A DNA stretch of 7,984 nucleotides, from NCBI GenBank assembly GCA_003452735.1, contig DMNL01000046.1:1-7984 (forward strand), written 5' to 3'. Positions 1 through 6,899 of the stretch are shown here, piece by piece (within the stretch, counting starts at the first letter, position 1; the number at the start of each line of letters is the position of its first letter). The stretch is from Spirochaetaceae bacterium. GTDB taxonomy: Bacteria > Spirochaetota > Spirochaetia > Treponematales > Rectinemataceae. The position numbers were made by a program, and so were the translations under genes. Below the pieces are notes generated by a model that saw only the letters and a program-made list of their open reading frames with translations, had not been told where the DNA came from and did no database searches.

Positions 1-125
1 AGGTGTAAATTCGAACGATACACTGTCATTCTAGGCATATCGGGAGTACCCGAAATGTCCTTTCGAATATGTGACCTGCGCTTTTCGCGCTTGCGCCTTT
101 TATCTGTTAGTTCTCTTATGCTCAT
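1..125 (-). CDS. rplR: 50S ribosomal protein L18, N-terminal part (runs off left edge)
   Basis: Translating from the ATG at 125 gives a peptide beginning MSIRELTDKRRKREKRR, followed by HIRKDISGTPDMPRM and TVYRSNLHL at the window edge. The basic start and the pattern R-K-x-I-S-G-T-P-x-x-P-R-x-x-V-x-R-S-N match the N-terminus of L18, which binds 5S rRNA in the central protuberance of the 50S subunit together with L5. Only 41 complete codons are present, of the roughly 120 usual for the family. It begins 10 nt after the rplF stop. GTGAGG, overlapping that stop, acts as the Shine-Dalgarno about 8 nt from the start. L18 after L6 is the standard spc order, and the gene should continue left, normally towards rpsE. 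The start is well supported; the rest is not visible. Confidence 0.93.
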   Translation of the reverse strand, partial: MSIRELTDKRRKREKRRSHIRKDISGTPDMPRMTVYRSNLH

Positions 126-135
126 CCTATATGCC

Positions 136-678
136 TCACTTCACGCCTGTCTTGCCGACTTTTCTGCGAATTCGCTCTTCTTCATAGCGAATTCCTTTGC
201 CCTTATAGGGCTCGGGCTTTCGTAGCGATCGCACTTCGCTTGCAAACTTGCCAATCTTGGCATAATCTATGCCCTCGATTATTATTCTCTGTCCATTCTG
301 ATCGACAGAGACTTTGAGGCCTTCGGGAATCACCACAATTACATCGTTCGTAAATCCGATACTGAGCACAAGGAAGTTGCCTTGTACCTCTGCTCGATAC
401 CCTACGCCCGATATCACTAGAGATCGCTTAAAGCCTTGGCTTACTCCAGTTATCATGTTGTCCAGCAAGCTGCGATAAAGACCATGATAGGCCTTGGACT
501 GCTTGGAATCATCTTTGCGCTCCACTATTGCAAATCCATCTTTTATGTCTATCTTTATGTCGGAGCAGTATTCCTGAGAAAGCTTGCCTTTCGGCCCTTC
601 GACATGGAAAACCGTCGGCTCTATAGTCACCTTTACGCCTTTGGGAATTGCCACAGGTCGCATTCCAATTCTCGACAT
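136..678 (-). CDS. rplF: 50S ribosomal protein L6
   Basis: L6 binds 23S rRNA near the sarcin-ricin loop and the factor-binding site of the 50S subunit. The 180-residue product has the usual length and two-domain layout. It starts [15 protein letters not shown] and has VEGPKGKLS at about 26-34, the domain joint [11 protein letters not shown] at 88-98, and the signature [16 protein letters not shown] at 153-168 ending RRKVGKTG. The segment IGFTND near 107-112 replaces the S-H-P or S-N-P that often follows the Gly-Phe pair, a minor variant. The ATG at 678 lies 13 nt after the rpsH stop, with GAGG about 6 nt before it. It sits between rpsH and rplR as in other spc operons. Confidence 0.98.
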   Translation of the reverse strand: MSRIGMRPVAIPKGVKVTIEPTVFHVEGPKGKLSQEYCSDIKIDIKDGFAIVERKDDSKQSKAYHGLYRSLLDNMITGVSQGFKRSLVISGVGYRAEVQGNFLVLSIGFTNDVIVVIPEGLKVSVDQNGQRIIIEGIDYAKIGKFASEVRSLRKPEPYKGKGIRYEEERIRRKVGKTGVK

Positions 679-691
679 ACGCTACCTCGCC

Positions 692-1090
692 TTACCAGAC
701 CGTACAGATAAGCTCGCCGCCTACCTGCTTTTCCACGGCCTTTCTACCGGTAATGATACCATCGGAAGTCGAGACGATGGCAATACCATAGCCATTGAGA
801 ATGCGTGGCATATCGCGATATCCGGAATAGACGCGCCTTCCCGGCTTGGAGACCTTGCTCAATCCATGGATTATGGGGTCGTTTTTCTCGTCGTACTTGA
901 GAAAAATCCTTATAAAATTCTGCCCCTCATTCTGGATCTTCTTGAAATTCTTGATATAGCCCTCGGTCTTGAGAATCTTCACGATCTCAAGCTTGAGCTT
1001 GGAAGTCGGGATGTCGACTTTCTCATGCCGAGCCTCGTTTGCGTTTCGGATCTTGGTCAGCATGTCCGCAATGGGATCAGATACACTCAT
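692..1090 (-). CDS. rpsH: 30S ribosomal protein S8
   Basis: S8 is a primary 16S rRNA binder in the central domain of the 30S subunit. The 132-residue product has family length. It opens [17 protein letters not shown] and has VDIPTSKLK at 25-33, the glycine turn [11 protein letters not shown] at 85-95, and the C-terminal signature [12 protein letters not shown] at 107-118, ending GGELICTVW. The ATG at 1090 is preceded by GGAGG with 5 nt spacing, and that site overlaps the rpsN stop region 9 nt upstream. In E. coli S8 represses the spc operon by binding mRNA near the start of rplE. I could not recognise a matching rRNA-like structure here, so feedback by S8 is possible but not shown. Confidence 0.98.
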   Translation of the reverse strand: MSVSDPIADMLTKIRNANEARHEKVDIPTSKLKLEIVKILKTEGYIKNFKKIQNEGQNFIRIFLKYDEKNDPIIHGLSKVSKPGRRVYSGYRDMPRILNGYGIAIVSTSDGIITGRKAVEKQVGGELICTVW

Positions 1091-1099
1091 TGCACCCTC

Positions 1100-1285
1100 C
1101 TACCAGCTCGATTTTGTGACGCCTGGTATTTTGCCTTCGGAAGCAAGCTTCCGGAAGCAAATGCGGCACATATCGAATTTTCTCATATACCCGCGAGACC
1201 TTCCGCAGATTTTGCATCTGCGAACCAGACGAGTGGAGTATTTCGGCGTCTTCATCGCCTTTAAAAACATTGCTTTTCGAGCCAT
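1100..1285 (-). CDS. rpsN: 30S ribosomal protein S14, zinc-binding type
   Basis: S14 sits in the head of the 30S subunit and contacts 16S rRNA with S3 and S10. At 61 residues this is the short type (also called rpsZ or S14Z), not the roughly 100-residue zinc-free form. It has Cys at 24, 27, 40 and 43 in a CxxC-x12-CxxC ribbon, then [12 protein letters not shown] and the ending [11 protein letters not shown]. The two paired cysteines imply a bound structural zinc. The ATG at 1285 is 11 nt after the rplE stop and is preceded by AAGGAAGG at 5 nt. This form is known from Firmicutes, actinobacteria, Thermotogae and spirochaetes, so it fits the suggested host but does not decide it. Confidence 0.97.
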   Translation of the reverse strand: MARKAMFLKAMKTPKYSTRLVRRCKICGRSRGYMRKFDMCRICFRKLASEGKIPGVTKSSW

Positions 1286-1296
1286 GTATGCCTTCC

Positions 1297-1932
1297 TTAT
1301 TTTCTGAAGGGCATGCCCAACTTGGCAAGAAGGCTTTTTGCCTCCATGTCTGTCTCGGCTGTTGTCACAATCGAGACGCTGAGCCCCATAACCTTTTCGA
1401 TTTTGTCGAAATCGATTTCCGGAAAAATAATCTGCTCGGTCAGACCAAGGGTGTAATTTCCATGGCCATCGAATCCATTCGGATTTACACCACGAAAATC
1501 CTTAACACGAGGAAGCGCAACATTCATTAACCTGTCGAGAAACTCCCACATCTGGTTGCCTCTCAATGTTACTCGTGCTCCTATCTCCTGACCCTTTCGA
1601 ATCTTGAAGTTCGCGATGGATTTCTTAGCTTTTGTCTTGACAGCGTGCTGACCAACAATAGTCTCTAAGTCGTTTATTGCCGCGTCGAGAAGCTTCTTAT
1701 TATCGCGCGCCTCGCCGACACCCATCGATACTACGATCTTTTCGAGACGAGGCACTTGCATTGTTGAGCTGTAACCAAGCTCATCGAAGAGCTCTGATAT
1801 CACCTTTTCGCGATAGAGCTTCTTGAGCCGGGGAACATAGGCCTTAGCTTGCGCTGACTGTGCTGTTTCAGTCTTTTGCGCCGTATGTACTGTCGCAGCC
1901 TTTTGTGCTGTATGTGTAGTCTGAGCTGCCAT
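1297..1932 (-). CDS. rplE: 50S ribosomal protein L5 with N-terminal extension
   Basis: L5 binds 5S rRNA in the central protuberance and contacts S13 and tRNA across the subunit interface. The core spans about residue 31 to 211: YVPRLKKLY at 32-40, [20 protein letters not shown] at 56-75, [15 protein letters not shown] at 121-135, [13 protein letters not shown] at 148-160, FPEIDFDKI at 170-178 and GMPF near the end. L5 is usually about 180 residues; this product has 211 because of an Ala/Thr/Gln-rich leader of about 30 residues with repeated HTAQK. The ATG at 1932 overlaps the rplX stop by one base (TGATG) and has GGGGAGG at 7 nt. An in-frame ATG at 1950 lies upstream of that site and is disfavoured. 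The next in-frame ATG is inside the core, so the extension is likely made. Confidence 0.96.
   Translation of the reverse strand: MAAQTTHTAQKAATVHTAQKTETAQSAQAKAYVPRLKKLYREKVISELFDELGYSSTMQVPRLEKIVVSMGVGEARDNKKLLDAAINDLETIVGQHAVKTKAKKSIANFKIRKGQEIGARVTLRGNQMWEFLDRLMNVALPRVKDFRGVNPNGFDGHGNYTLGLTEQIIFPEIDFDKIEKVMGLSVSIVTTAETDMEAKSLLAKLGMPFRK
1864..1917 (-). repeat. Two 27-bp tandem repeats in the rplE leader
   Basis: Codons 6-14 and 15-23 of rplE are two tandem 9-codon units. The first encodes THTAQKAAT and the second VHTAQKTET. By hand count they match at 20 of 27 bases. Two of the differences are third-position changes inside the shared HTAQ codons, so the protein motif is kept while the DNA has drifted. 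A third, degenerate unit (AQSAQ) follows. The repeats end just before the conserved L5 core begins at about residue 31. Confidence 0.8.
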
Positions 1933-2252
1933 CAAAGCACCTCCCCGCATTTTCTACAAACCCTCTTTTTTTTGCCATCGATGATCTTGTAGCCGGCACG
2001 AACGGGTTTATTGCACTTCTTGCATACGATCATCACATTCGATATATGAATCGGTGCCTCGACGGCTACTATGCCGCCACGATCCGTCTGGGATTTCTTT
2101 TTCATGGCTTTCTTTACCATATTGAGACCAGACACGATGACGCGACCATTTTCACGATCGATCTTGAGGACCTTCCCCTGTTTCCCCCGCTCCTTGCCAG
2201 CTATTACCTGAACAAGGTCTTCTTTTCGAAGTTTATACTTCGCATTAGGCAT
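1932..2252 (-). CDS. rplX: 50S ribosomal protein L24
   Basis: L24 is an early assembly protein of the 50S subunit that binds the 5' domain of 23S rRNA. The 106-residue product has an N-terminal KOW-type segment ([20 protein letters not shown], 13-32), the linker [12 protein letters not shown] at 42-53, and a C-terminal stretch with Cys 77, 80, 99 and 102 in two CxxC pairs, which looks like a small zinc ribbon. Many bacterial L24 proteins carry such cysteines; others have lost them. The ATG at 2252 is chosen because GAGGAG lies 7 nt before it. An ATG at 2267, overlapping the rplN stop, would add five residues and lacks a suitable site. The stop overlaps the rplE start by one base, which suggests translational coupling. 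Confidence 0.97.
   Translation of the reverse strand: MPNAKYKLRKEDLVQVIAGKERGKQGKVLKIDRENGRVIVSGLNMVKKAMKKKSQTDRGGIVAVEAPIHISNVMIVCKKCNKPVRAGYKIIDGKKKRVCRKCGEVL
1940..1946 (-). promoter_or_regulatory. Ribosome-binding site deciding the rplE start
   Basis: GGGGAGG lies 7 nt before the ATG at 1932 and inside the end of rplX. It favours the ATG at 1932 over the one at 1950, which precedes the site, and so fixes the length of the L5 extension. Confidence 0.85.
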
Positions 2253-2259
2253 ATTCAGA

Positions 2260-2265
2260 CTCCTC
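2260..2265 (-). promoter_or_regulatory. Ribosome-binding site deciding the rplX start
   Basis: GAGGAG on the minus strand lies 7 nt before the ATG at 2252. It overlaps the rplN stop and comes after the alternative ATG at 2267, so it supports the shorter L24. Confidence 0.85.
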
Positions 2266-2632
2266 ATAGGACCTCAGGAGCGAGAGAGATGATCTTCATA
2301 TAATCTTTCTCTCTTAGTTCCCTAGCAACCGGTCCGAAAATGCGCTTGCCTTTCGGGTTTCTGTTAGCATCGATTAGAACGCAAGCATTGTCATCGAACC
2401 TGATGTATGTGCCATCTGGCCGCCTGTACTCTTTATGTGTACGCACGACAACGGCTTTTTCTATCGATCCTTTCTTGACCGCCGAGTTGGGCAGGGCTGT
2501 CTTTACTGCAACTACGATGATATCGCCGACGCTCGCATACCTACGCCGTGTACCACCTAGCACCTTGATACACTGGACAGTCTTAGCACCTGAATTGTCG
2601 GCGACATTCAGCATGCTTTCTACCTGAATCAT
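2264..2632 (-). CDS. rplN: 50S ribosomal protein L14
   Basis: L14 binds 23S rRNA near the subunit interface, next to L19 and L3. The 122-residue product has the exact family length. It opens [17 protein letters not shown] and has [17 protein letters not shown] at 24-40, [12 protein letters not shown] at 63-74, DDNACVLID at 80-88 and [16 protein letters not shown] at 92-107. The ATG at 2632 is preceded by GGGAG at 6 nt. rplN is the first gene of the spc block, but only 16 nt separate it from rpsQ, with no hairpin or promoter-like sequence visible, so it most likely shares the S10 transcript. Confidence 0.98.
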   Translation of the reverse strand: MIQVESMLNVADNSGAKTVQCIKVLGGTRRRYASVGDIIVVAVKTALPNSAVKKGSIEKAVVVRTHKEYRRPDGTYIRFDDNACVLIDANRNPKGKRIFGPVARELREKDYMKIISLAPEVL

Positions 2633-2648
2633 AGCCTACTCCCGCTCG

Positions 2649-2921
2649 TTATTTTGCCCGCTCGACGATTTGAACAAGCTTCCATCGCTTTTCTCGCGAC
2701 ATTGGCCTGCATTCGACCACTGAAACGGTATCGCCGACATGCGCTTCGTTGTGCTCATCGTGGGCTTTTACGCGCTTCGTCCTATTGACATATTTTCTGT
2801 AGAGAGGGTGTAGCTTGCGCATAATAATTTCTACAACAATAGTCTTATCATTCTTGTCCGAAACTACGACGCCTTGAAGAACAAGCTTGCCCTCGGTCAT
2901 CTTTTGGATATTCGCATCCAC
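2649..2921 (-). CDS. rpsQ: 30S ribosomal protein S17
   Basis: S17 is an OB-fold primary binder of the 5' domain of 16S rRNA. The 90-residue product shows [18 protein letters not shown] at 15-32, the [21 protein letters not shown] type of motif at 36-56, [19 protein letters not shown] at 62-80 and ends [10 protein letters not shown]. The start is a GTG at 2921, 18 nt after the rpmC stop, with AGGAG 7 nt before it. An in-frame ATG seven codons later (MTEGKLV) has no such site and would give a slightly short protein. This is the last gene of the S10 block. Confidence 0.97.
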   Translation of the reverse strand: MDANIQKMTEGKLVLQGVVVSDKNDKTIVVEIIMRKLHPLYRKYVNRTKRVKAHDEHNEAHVGDTVSVVECRPMSREKRWKLVQIVERAK

Positions 2922-2928
2922 GTTCTTT

Positions 2929-2933
2929 CTCCT
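2929..2933 (-). promoter_or_regulatory. Ribosome-binding site for the GTG start of rpsQ
   Basis: AGGAG 7 nt before the GTG at 2921 selects that codon over the in-frame ATG at 2900. Confidence 0.8.
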
Positions 2934-2939
2934 GAAGAA

Positions 2940-3146
2940 TTATGCCTTCTTCGCGGCACTGCTGCGCTGGGCTTCGGCAATTCTAGTTTCTATACGCGCA
3001 ATCTGGCGGCGAAGATTTCTCTTCTCTACCGGATTCTCTACGTGGCCGACCACCATTTGGAAACGCAGGTCAAAGTATTTCTTTCGAAGCTCATCGCGCT
3101 TGATGAGCAATTCTTCCAGTCTTAGGTCCTTGAATGAGTTTTTCAT
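2940..3146 (-). CDS. rpmC: 50S ribosomal protein L29
   Basis: L29 is a small helical-hairpin protein by the peptide exit tunnel beside L23, close to where SRP and trigger factor dock. The 68-residue product has the two-helix pattern: LRLEELLIKRDELRKKYFDL at 8-27, then a turn with GHVENPVEKRN at 34-44 and RRQIARIETRIAEAQ at 46-60. The LRFQ-GHVENP turn followed by KRN-RRQIAR resembles spirochaetal L29. The ATG at 3146 is chosen; GGAG lies 8 nt before it. A GTG at 3155 would add three residues but abuts that site. The gene begins 5 nt after the rplP stop. Confidence 0.97.
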   Translation of the reverse strand: MKNSFKDLRLEELLIKRDELRKKYFDLRFQMVVGHVENPVEKRNLRRQIARIETRIAEAQRSSAAKKA

Positions 3147-3151
3147 GGTGA

Positions 3152-3568
3152 TCACTCCATCTCGCTGCGGATCGCAAACTTTGTCTTGACAGGGAGCTTA
3201 GAACCAGCAAGGCGCATAGCTTCTTCGGCTACCTTTGGTTCAACGCCCGATAGCTCAAAAAGCACCGTGCCTGGCTTTACTACCGCAACCCAATATTCAG
3301 GACCTGGTTTTCCACGACCCATGCGAGTTTCCGCGGGTTTTTTAGAATATGGCTTATCTGGGAAAATCCGAATCCACATCTTTCCGCCACGCTTGATATA
3401 GCGGTTTAGCGCTATTCGCGCTGCTTCGATCTGGCGATTCGTTATCCAATGCGGCTCGAGGCTCACAAGGCCATAATCGCCAAACACAATGGTATTGCCC
3501 GAATGAGCTTCGCCGCGAATCCTGCCGCGCTGTTGCTTTCTATATTTTACTCTCTTAGGTAACAGCAT
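3152..3568 (-). CDS. rplP: 50S ribosomal protein L16
   Basis: L16 binds 23S rRNA near the A-site and is a late assembly protein of the 50S subunit. The 138-residue product has family length. It opens [16 protein letters not shown] and has [20 protein letters not shown] at 29-48, [25 protein letters not shown] at 49-73, [20 protein letters not shown] at 81-100 and [12 protein letters not shown] at 120-131. The basic RMGRGK loop is conserved, although the glycine that usually follows it is proline here (KPGPEYW). The ATG at 3568 starts 3 nt after the rpsC stop and has AAGGAG at 7 nt. Confidence 0.98.
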   Translation of the reverse strand: MLLPKRVKYRKQQRGRIRGEAHSGNTIVFGDYGLVSLEPHWITNRQIEAARIALNRYIKRGGKMWIRIFPDKPYSKKPAETRMGRGKPGPEYWVAVVKPGTVLFELSGVEPKVAEEAMRLAGSKLPVKTKFAIRSEME

Positions 3569-3571
3569 AGT

Positions 3572-4420
3572 TTAGCTCCTTGCCTCACCTTCTGCTCGGC
3601 TCGCTTCAGGTCTCGGAGCAGTTCGGCGTTCATTTCGATCGGATTGTTCGCCAAGTTCAGCTCGCTCAACACGCTCGCGTCGTCCTTGCCTATCTTGACC
3701 GCTTTCTCTGCGCTCTCCACGAGGCTCTCCCAAAGACTCTCTGCGCGCTTTCCTAGCAAGCTGACCGGCATCTTCGTTTTTATCCTGAGAATATACCATG
3801 CCCTGATATATCCAAACCTTTACGCCGATCTTACCAAAAGTAGTATTCGCTTCGGCAAAACCGTAATCGATATCCGCACGGAGTGTATGCAGAGGAATTC
3901 GCCCATCCTTCAGCTCTTCGGTACGGGACATGTCAGAACCGCCCAGACGACCCGATAGCCTTACCTTGCAGCCCTGTGCACCACCCTTTAATGCATTCTG
4001 GATTGCGGATTTCATAGCACGCCGGAATGATTGTCTGTTCTCCAACTGACGCGCGATATTTTGAGCCACAAGTTGAGCATTGGTATCTACTTTCTTGATC
4101 TCTTTTATCTTGATCTGCAGTTTCTTCTGTGTGACCTTCTGGATCTGGGCTCCTATCTTGTCGATATTCGCCCCTTTGGTTCCAATTAGAACACCTGGAC
4201 GAGCGCTATGGATCACTAAGGTGATACGCTGCGGATGCCGGATGATTTCAATTTCAGATATATCCGCACCCTTGGTCTCCTCCAGTTCGAGAAGCCGACG
4301 ACGGATAGCGAGGTCTTCATGAAGGGTCTTCGCATACTCGCGCGGTTCTACATACCAGTGCGAGCTCCATTCTTTATTGATACCAATCCTTAATCCAATT
4401 GGATTGACTTTTTGACCCAC
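3572..4420 (-). CDS. rpsC: 30S ribosomal protein S3 with long charged C-terminal tail
   Basis: S3 lies at the mRNA entry side of the 30S head and forms a tight cluster with S10 and S14. The core covers residues 1-210: [14 protein letters not shown], a type II KH domain with [19 protein letters not shown] (72-90, GTKG loop at 80-83), [21 protein letters not shown] at 146-166, [21 protein letters not shown] at 176-196 and VKVWIYQG at 200-207. Bacterial S3 is usually 210-240 residues; this one has 282. Residues 211-282 are low complexity with 17 Arg and 13 Glu by hand count, predicted disordered. The start is GTG at 4420, one base after the rplV stop, with GGAGG at 6 nt. No frameshift is needed to read through into the tail. 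Confidence 0.97.
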   Translation of the reverse strand: MGQKVNPIGLRIGINKEWSSHWYVEPREYAKTLHEDLAIRRRLLELEETKGADISEIEIIRHPQRITLVIHSARPGVLIGTKGANIDKIGAQIQKVTQKKLQIKIKEIKKVDTNAQLVAQNIARQLENRQSFRRAMKSAIQNALKGGAQGCKVRLSGRLGGSDMSRTEELKDGRIPLHTLRADIDYGFAEANTTFGKIGVKVWIYQGMVYSQDKNEDAGQLARKARRESLGEPRGERRESGQDRQGRRERVERAELGEQSDRNERRTAPRPEASRAEGEARS

Positions 4421-4421
4421 T

Positions 4422-4790
4422 TTACGCCTCCGTCTTCTTGCCGATCTCGTCGACTATGCATGAGATGTGGCACATGCGCCTTAGCTGCATATCCGCTCTT
4501 CCGCGTGCACGGAACCAAACTCTCTTGAGCCGGGGGCCTTCATCCACCCTCAGTTCTTTGATATAGAGCATGTCTTCTCCCAGCTTGCGGTTCTTGTTGA
4601 GCGCGTTAGCGGCCGCAGAAGCAATTACCTTGCGAATCAATTCGGCTCCCTTGTTCGGCATATTATCCAATATGGCAATTGCCTCTGGATAAGGCTTTGC
4701 TCGAACAAGATCCGCGACCGGGCGCACCTTGAACGGCGAGGCGATCAGCCATTTCGCCGAGGCTTTATAGCCAGTTTCATTATTCGCCAT
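4422..4790 (-). CDS. rplV: 50S ribosomal protein L22
   Basis: L22 contacts all domains of 23S rRNA, and its hairpin lines the peptide exit tunnel near L4. The 122-residue product starts [19 protein letters not shown] and has [21 protein letters not shown] at 21-41, the helix [16 protein letters not shown] at 51-66, and the tunnel-hairpin stretch [18 protein letters not shown] at 83-100. The C-terminal [10 protein letters not shown] resembles treponemal L22 more than the common R-T-S-H-I form. The ATG at 4790 lies 10 nt after the rpsS stop with AGGGG at 7 nt. An in-frame start at 4841 would add 17 basic residues overlapping rpsS; it is rejected because L22 normally begins near this ATG. Confidence 0.97.
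   Translation of the reverse strand: MANNETGYKASAKWLIASPFKVRPVADLVRAKPYPEAIAILDNMPNKGAELIRKVIASAAANALNKNRKLGEDMLYIKELRVDEGPRLKRVWFRARGRADMQLRRMCHISCIVDEIGKKTEA
4427..4431 (-). promoter_or_regulatory. Ribosome-binding site for the GTG start of rpsC
   Basis: GGAGG lies 6 nt before the GTG at 4420 and inside the last codons of rplV, so rpsC translation is probably coupled to rplV. Confidence 0.85.
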
Positions 4791-4800
4791 TTTCGCACCC

Positions 4801-5082
4801 CTATTTCTTCTCGGCTTTCTTGTCGCTGCCTGCGTGACCACGGAATATGCGGGTCACGGCAAATTCGCCAAGCTTATGGCCTACAAGGTTTTCGGTCACA
4901 TAGACCGGAACCCAAGTTTTGCCGTTATAGACTGAAATCGTCTGACCGACCATTTCGGGAATGATCGTCGATGTGCGGGAGTATGTCTTTATCAACTTTT
5001 TCTCTCCCGCCCTGTTCATCTCGATTACCTTTTTGTACAGGCTCTTCTCGATGAAGGGCCCTTTCTTTACCGACCTGGACAC
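4801..5082 (-). CDS. rpsS: 30S ribosomal protein S19
   Basis: S19 is in the 30S head, paired with S13, and contacts A- and P-site tRNA. The 93-residue product matches the family end to end: [18 protein letters not shown] at 2-19, [30 protein letters not shown] from 31 to 60 with the signature serine/threonine run, and [19 protein letters not shown] at 67-85. The start codon is GTG at 5082, 17 nt after the rplB stop, with GAGGAG at 7 nt. No nearby in-frame ATG would give a full-length protein. Confidence 0.98.
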   Translation of the reverse strand: MSRSVKKGPFIEKSLYKKVIEMNRAGEKKLIKTYSRTSTIIPEMVGQTISVYNGKTWVPVYVTENLVGHKLGEFAVTRIFRGHAGSDKKAEKK

Positions 5083-5089
5083 GAGTTTA

Positions 5090-5095
5090 CTCCTC
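5090..5095 (-). promoter_or_regulatory. Ribosome-binding site for the GTG start of rpsS
   Basis: GAGGAG lies in the short gap after rplB, 7 nt before the GTG at 5082, and supports that non-ATG start. Confidence 0.85.
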
Positions 5096-5099
5096 TATC

Positions 5100-5930
5100 T
5101 CACTTGCGCCGCTTAACAATAAAGCGGCTCGAAGGCTTATGCGCATCGCGGGTCTTATAGCCCTTCGCCGGCTGACCCCATGGAGAAACAGGCTGCTTAT
5201 ATCCTTTGCCTTTCCCTTCTCCACCACCATGCGGATGATCTACAGGGTTCATAACCGTACCGCGCACCGTAGGCCTTATGCCAAGCCAGCGAGTACGCCC
5301 TGCTTTTCCTATCCGCTCGTTCATATGCTCGTCATTGCCAACCTGTCCTACGGTCGCAATGCATTTCTTGAATACCATCCGCTGCTCGCCAGAAGGCAGC
5401 TTGAGCACAACATAATCGCCTTCCTGGGCAGCTATGAGCGCGCTGACGCCTGCGGAGCGCGCGAGTTGGCCGCCGCGCCCGAGGGTGAGCTCGACATTGT
5501 GCACCGTGAAGCCGACGGGAATCTTTTCGAGGGGCAACGCGTTGCCGACCTCGGGCGCGGCTTCTGGACCCGACAACACAGTCTGTCCAACCCGAAGACC
5601 CTTGGGGCTGAGAATATAGCGCTTCTCGCCGTCTACATAAGCAATTAGCGCGATATTCGCACTTCGATTCGGGTCGTATTCTATACTCTGCACCTTGCCA
5701 GGAACGCCAAATTTATCGCGCTTGAAATCGATACTTCGATACTTGCGCTTATGACCGCCTCCATGATGCCTGACGGAAATGCGGCCATTTGATGCTCTGC
5801 CACCCGTGCTGCTCTTTCCTTTTGTGAGGGATTTGGCTGGCTTGCTTTTGTTGCTCGAGATCTCTGTGTTTATTACCTGCACACGGTGTCGAAGTCCAGG
5901 CGTGACAGGTCTAAATGTTCTGATCGCCAT
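5100..5930 (-). CDS. rplB: 50S ribosomal protein L2
   Basis: L2 is a large primary 23S rRNA binder needed for subunit joining and for peptidyl-transferase centre formation. The 276-residue product has standard length. It begins [16 protein letters not shown] and has [22 protein letters not shown] at 45-65, the OB-fold and SH3-like centre with [12 protein letters not shown] at 85-96 and [10 protein letters not shown] at 152-161, then the signature [14 protein letters not shown] at 211-224 and [12 protein letters not shown] at 228-239, which carries the histidine tied to peptidyl-transferase activity in E. coli work. The basic end is FIVKRRK. The ATG at 5930 is 20 nt after the rplW stop with AAGGA at 6 nt. 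Confidence 0.99.
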   Translation of the reverse strand: MAIRTFRPVTPGLRHRVQVINTEISSNKSKPAKSLTKGKSSTGGRASNGRISVRHHGGGHKRKYRSIDFKRDKFGVPGKVQSIEYDPNRSANIALIAYVDGEKRYILSPKGLRVGQTVLSGPEAAPEVGNALPLEKIPVGFTVHNVELTLGRGGQLARSAGVSALIAAQEGDYVVLKLPSGEQRMVFKKCIATVGQVGNDEHMNERIGKAGRTRWLGIRPTVRGTVMNPVDHPHGGGEGKGKGYKQPVSPWGQPAKGYKTRDAHKPSSRFIVKRRK

Positions 5931-5950
5931 ATTCTATCCTTATATTCTTC

Positions 5951-6235
5951 TCATGCGCCTTCGAACACTCTGATCGTCTCACCCTTCTTGAGTCTGACAA
6001 TCGCCTTTTTCCATTCTGCCGTCTGCCCTGGTCTGCCGCGTAGCCGCTTTGGCTTCGAGGTTACATTGATGATCTTGCAGCTCACCGGATGCACATTGAA
6101 TGTCTTTGCAACGGCATCCATTATCATGGGCTTTGTGGCTCGCTTATCGACCTTAAAGATATACTGACCAGTTTCGCGCACTATGTTGCTCTTTTCGGAG
6201 AGCACCGGCTCAATAAGAACTGCATCGTATTCCAT
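5951..6235 (-). CDS. rplW: 50S ribosomal protein L23
   Basis: L23 sits at the tunnel exit beside L29 and is the docking point for trigger factor and SRP. The 94-residue product fits the family: PVLSEKSN at 10-17, YIFKVDKRATKPMIMDAVAKTFNV at 25-48, and KPKRLRGRPGQTAEWKKAIVRLKKGETI at 61-88, where the basic loop that enters rRNA is conserved. The ATG at 6235 is 2 nt after the rplD stop, with AAGGAG 8 nt before it inside the end of rplD. L23 next to L4 is the standard S10 order. Confidence 0.98.
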   Translation of the reverse strand: MEYDAVLIEPVLSEKSNIVRETGQYIFKVDKRATKPMIMDAVAKTFNVHPVSCKIINVTSKPKRLRGRPGQTAEWKKAIVRLKKGETIRVFEGA

Positions 6236-6237
6236 AA

Positions 6238-6885
6238 TCAGCTCTCCTTAGCAGCTTTCGCGTAAAACTCGTTGAGCTTTGCGGAAGCTCCTTCCATCAT
6301 TATGACCCTTCGTGCATAGAATAGATCATGAGCCCTCAATCGGTTGTATGTAAGATATGTCAACCAGGGAATGTTCCTTGCGGCGCGTTTTATCATTGGA
6401 TCGTCATCCTTTAGAATGAGGACCGTCCTCTCGGGATTCTTGATATCGACTACATTTGATAGCACTTTGATGAGGTCTTTTGTCTTGCCCGATTCTACCG
6501 TGAAATCCTCGATGATCGTCATAAGCTCATCCTGGATTTTTAAACTCAGAATAGTCTTGAGCGAAAGCTGCTTTTCTTTGCGAGGAATCGAATAGGAGTA
6601 ATCTCTGGGCTTTGGTCCGAAGGATACGCCGCCCCCCACAAAAATATTTGCCTTCAGATCGCCATGGCGAACGCGACCGCCACCCTTCTGCGAGAAGGGT
6701 TTACGGTTAGTGCCACGAACTTCGCTTCGATCCCTTGTCGAGGCAGTACCAACTCGGGCATTTGCCAGCTCGTTAGTAACTGCATACCAAATGACATCTT
6801 CATTGATAGGCAACCCGAAGACGGCATCGGACAGCTCGATTGTTCTGGGCTCTTTCCCACTTAGGGAAATAACTTTAGCTTCCAT
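6238..6885 (-). CDS. rplD: 50S ribosomal protein L4
   Basis: L4 binds domain I of 23S rRNA, and its extended loop reaches the exit tunnel next to L22. In E. coli it also represses the S10 operon. The 215-residue product starts MEAKVISLSGKEPRTIELS, has the basic tunnel loop at about 45-100 (RVGTAST, RSEVRGTNRKPFSQKGGG, then PKPRDYSYSIPRK), and ends with an alternating alpha/beta domain including ESGKTKDL at 131-138 and NRLRAHDLFYARRVI at 181-195. The PRDYSY and ESGKTKDL segments look spirochaetal. The ATG at 6885 is chosen because GGAGG lies 5 nt before it. Upstream in-frame ATGs at 6900 and 6939 would overlap rplC and precede that site. No L4-type leader could be identified. Confidence 0.97.
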   Translation of the reverse strand: MEAKVISLSGKEPRTIELSDAVFGLPINEDVIWYAVTNELANARVGTASTRDRSEVRGTNRKPFSQKGGGRVRHGDLKANIFVGGGVSFGPKPRDYSYSIPRKEKQLSLKTILSLKIQDELMTIIEDFTVESGKTKDLIKVLSNVVDIKNPERTVLILKDDDPMIKRAARNIPWLTYLTYNRLRAHDLFYARRVIMMEGASAKLNEFYAKAAKES

Positions 6886-6890
6886 ACAGT

Positions 6891-6895
6891 CCTCC
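6891..6895 (-). promoter_or_regulatory. Ribosome-binding site deciding the rplD start
   Basis: GGAGG lies 5 nt before the ATG at 6885. It falls after the ATG at 6900, which overlaps the rplC stop in a TGATG, so it argues for the start at 6885. Confidence 0.85.
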
Positions 6896-6899
6896 GCCA

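Noticed and set aside
584..1264. A 226-codon open frame on the plus strand across rplF, rpsH and rpsN
   Set aside because: It lies antisense to three clearly conserved ribosomal genes, has no family resemblance and no convincing ribosome-binding site. It is a by-product of codon bias on the other strand.
4422..4841. A longer L22 starting at 4841 with 17 extra basic residues
   Set aside because: It would overlap rpsS by about 40 nt. L22 normally begins close to the GYKASAK-type segment, and AGGGG sits 7 nt before the ATG at 4790.
5139..5648. A 169-codon open frame on the plus strand opposite rplB
   Set aside because: It is fully antisense to the conserved L2 coding sequence and has no recognisable domains.
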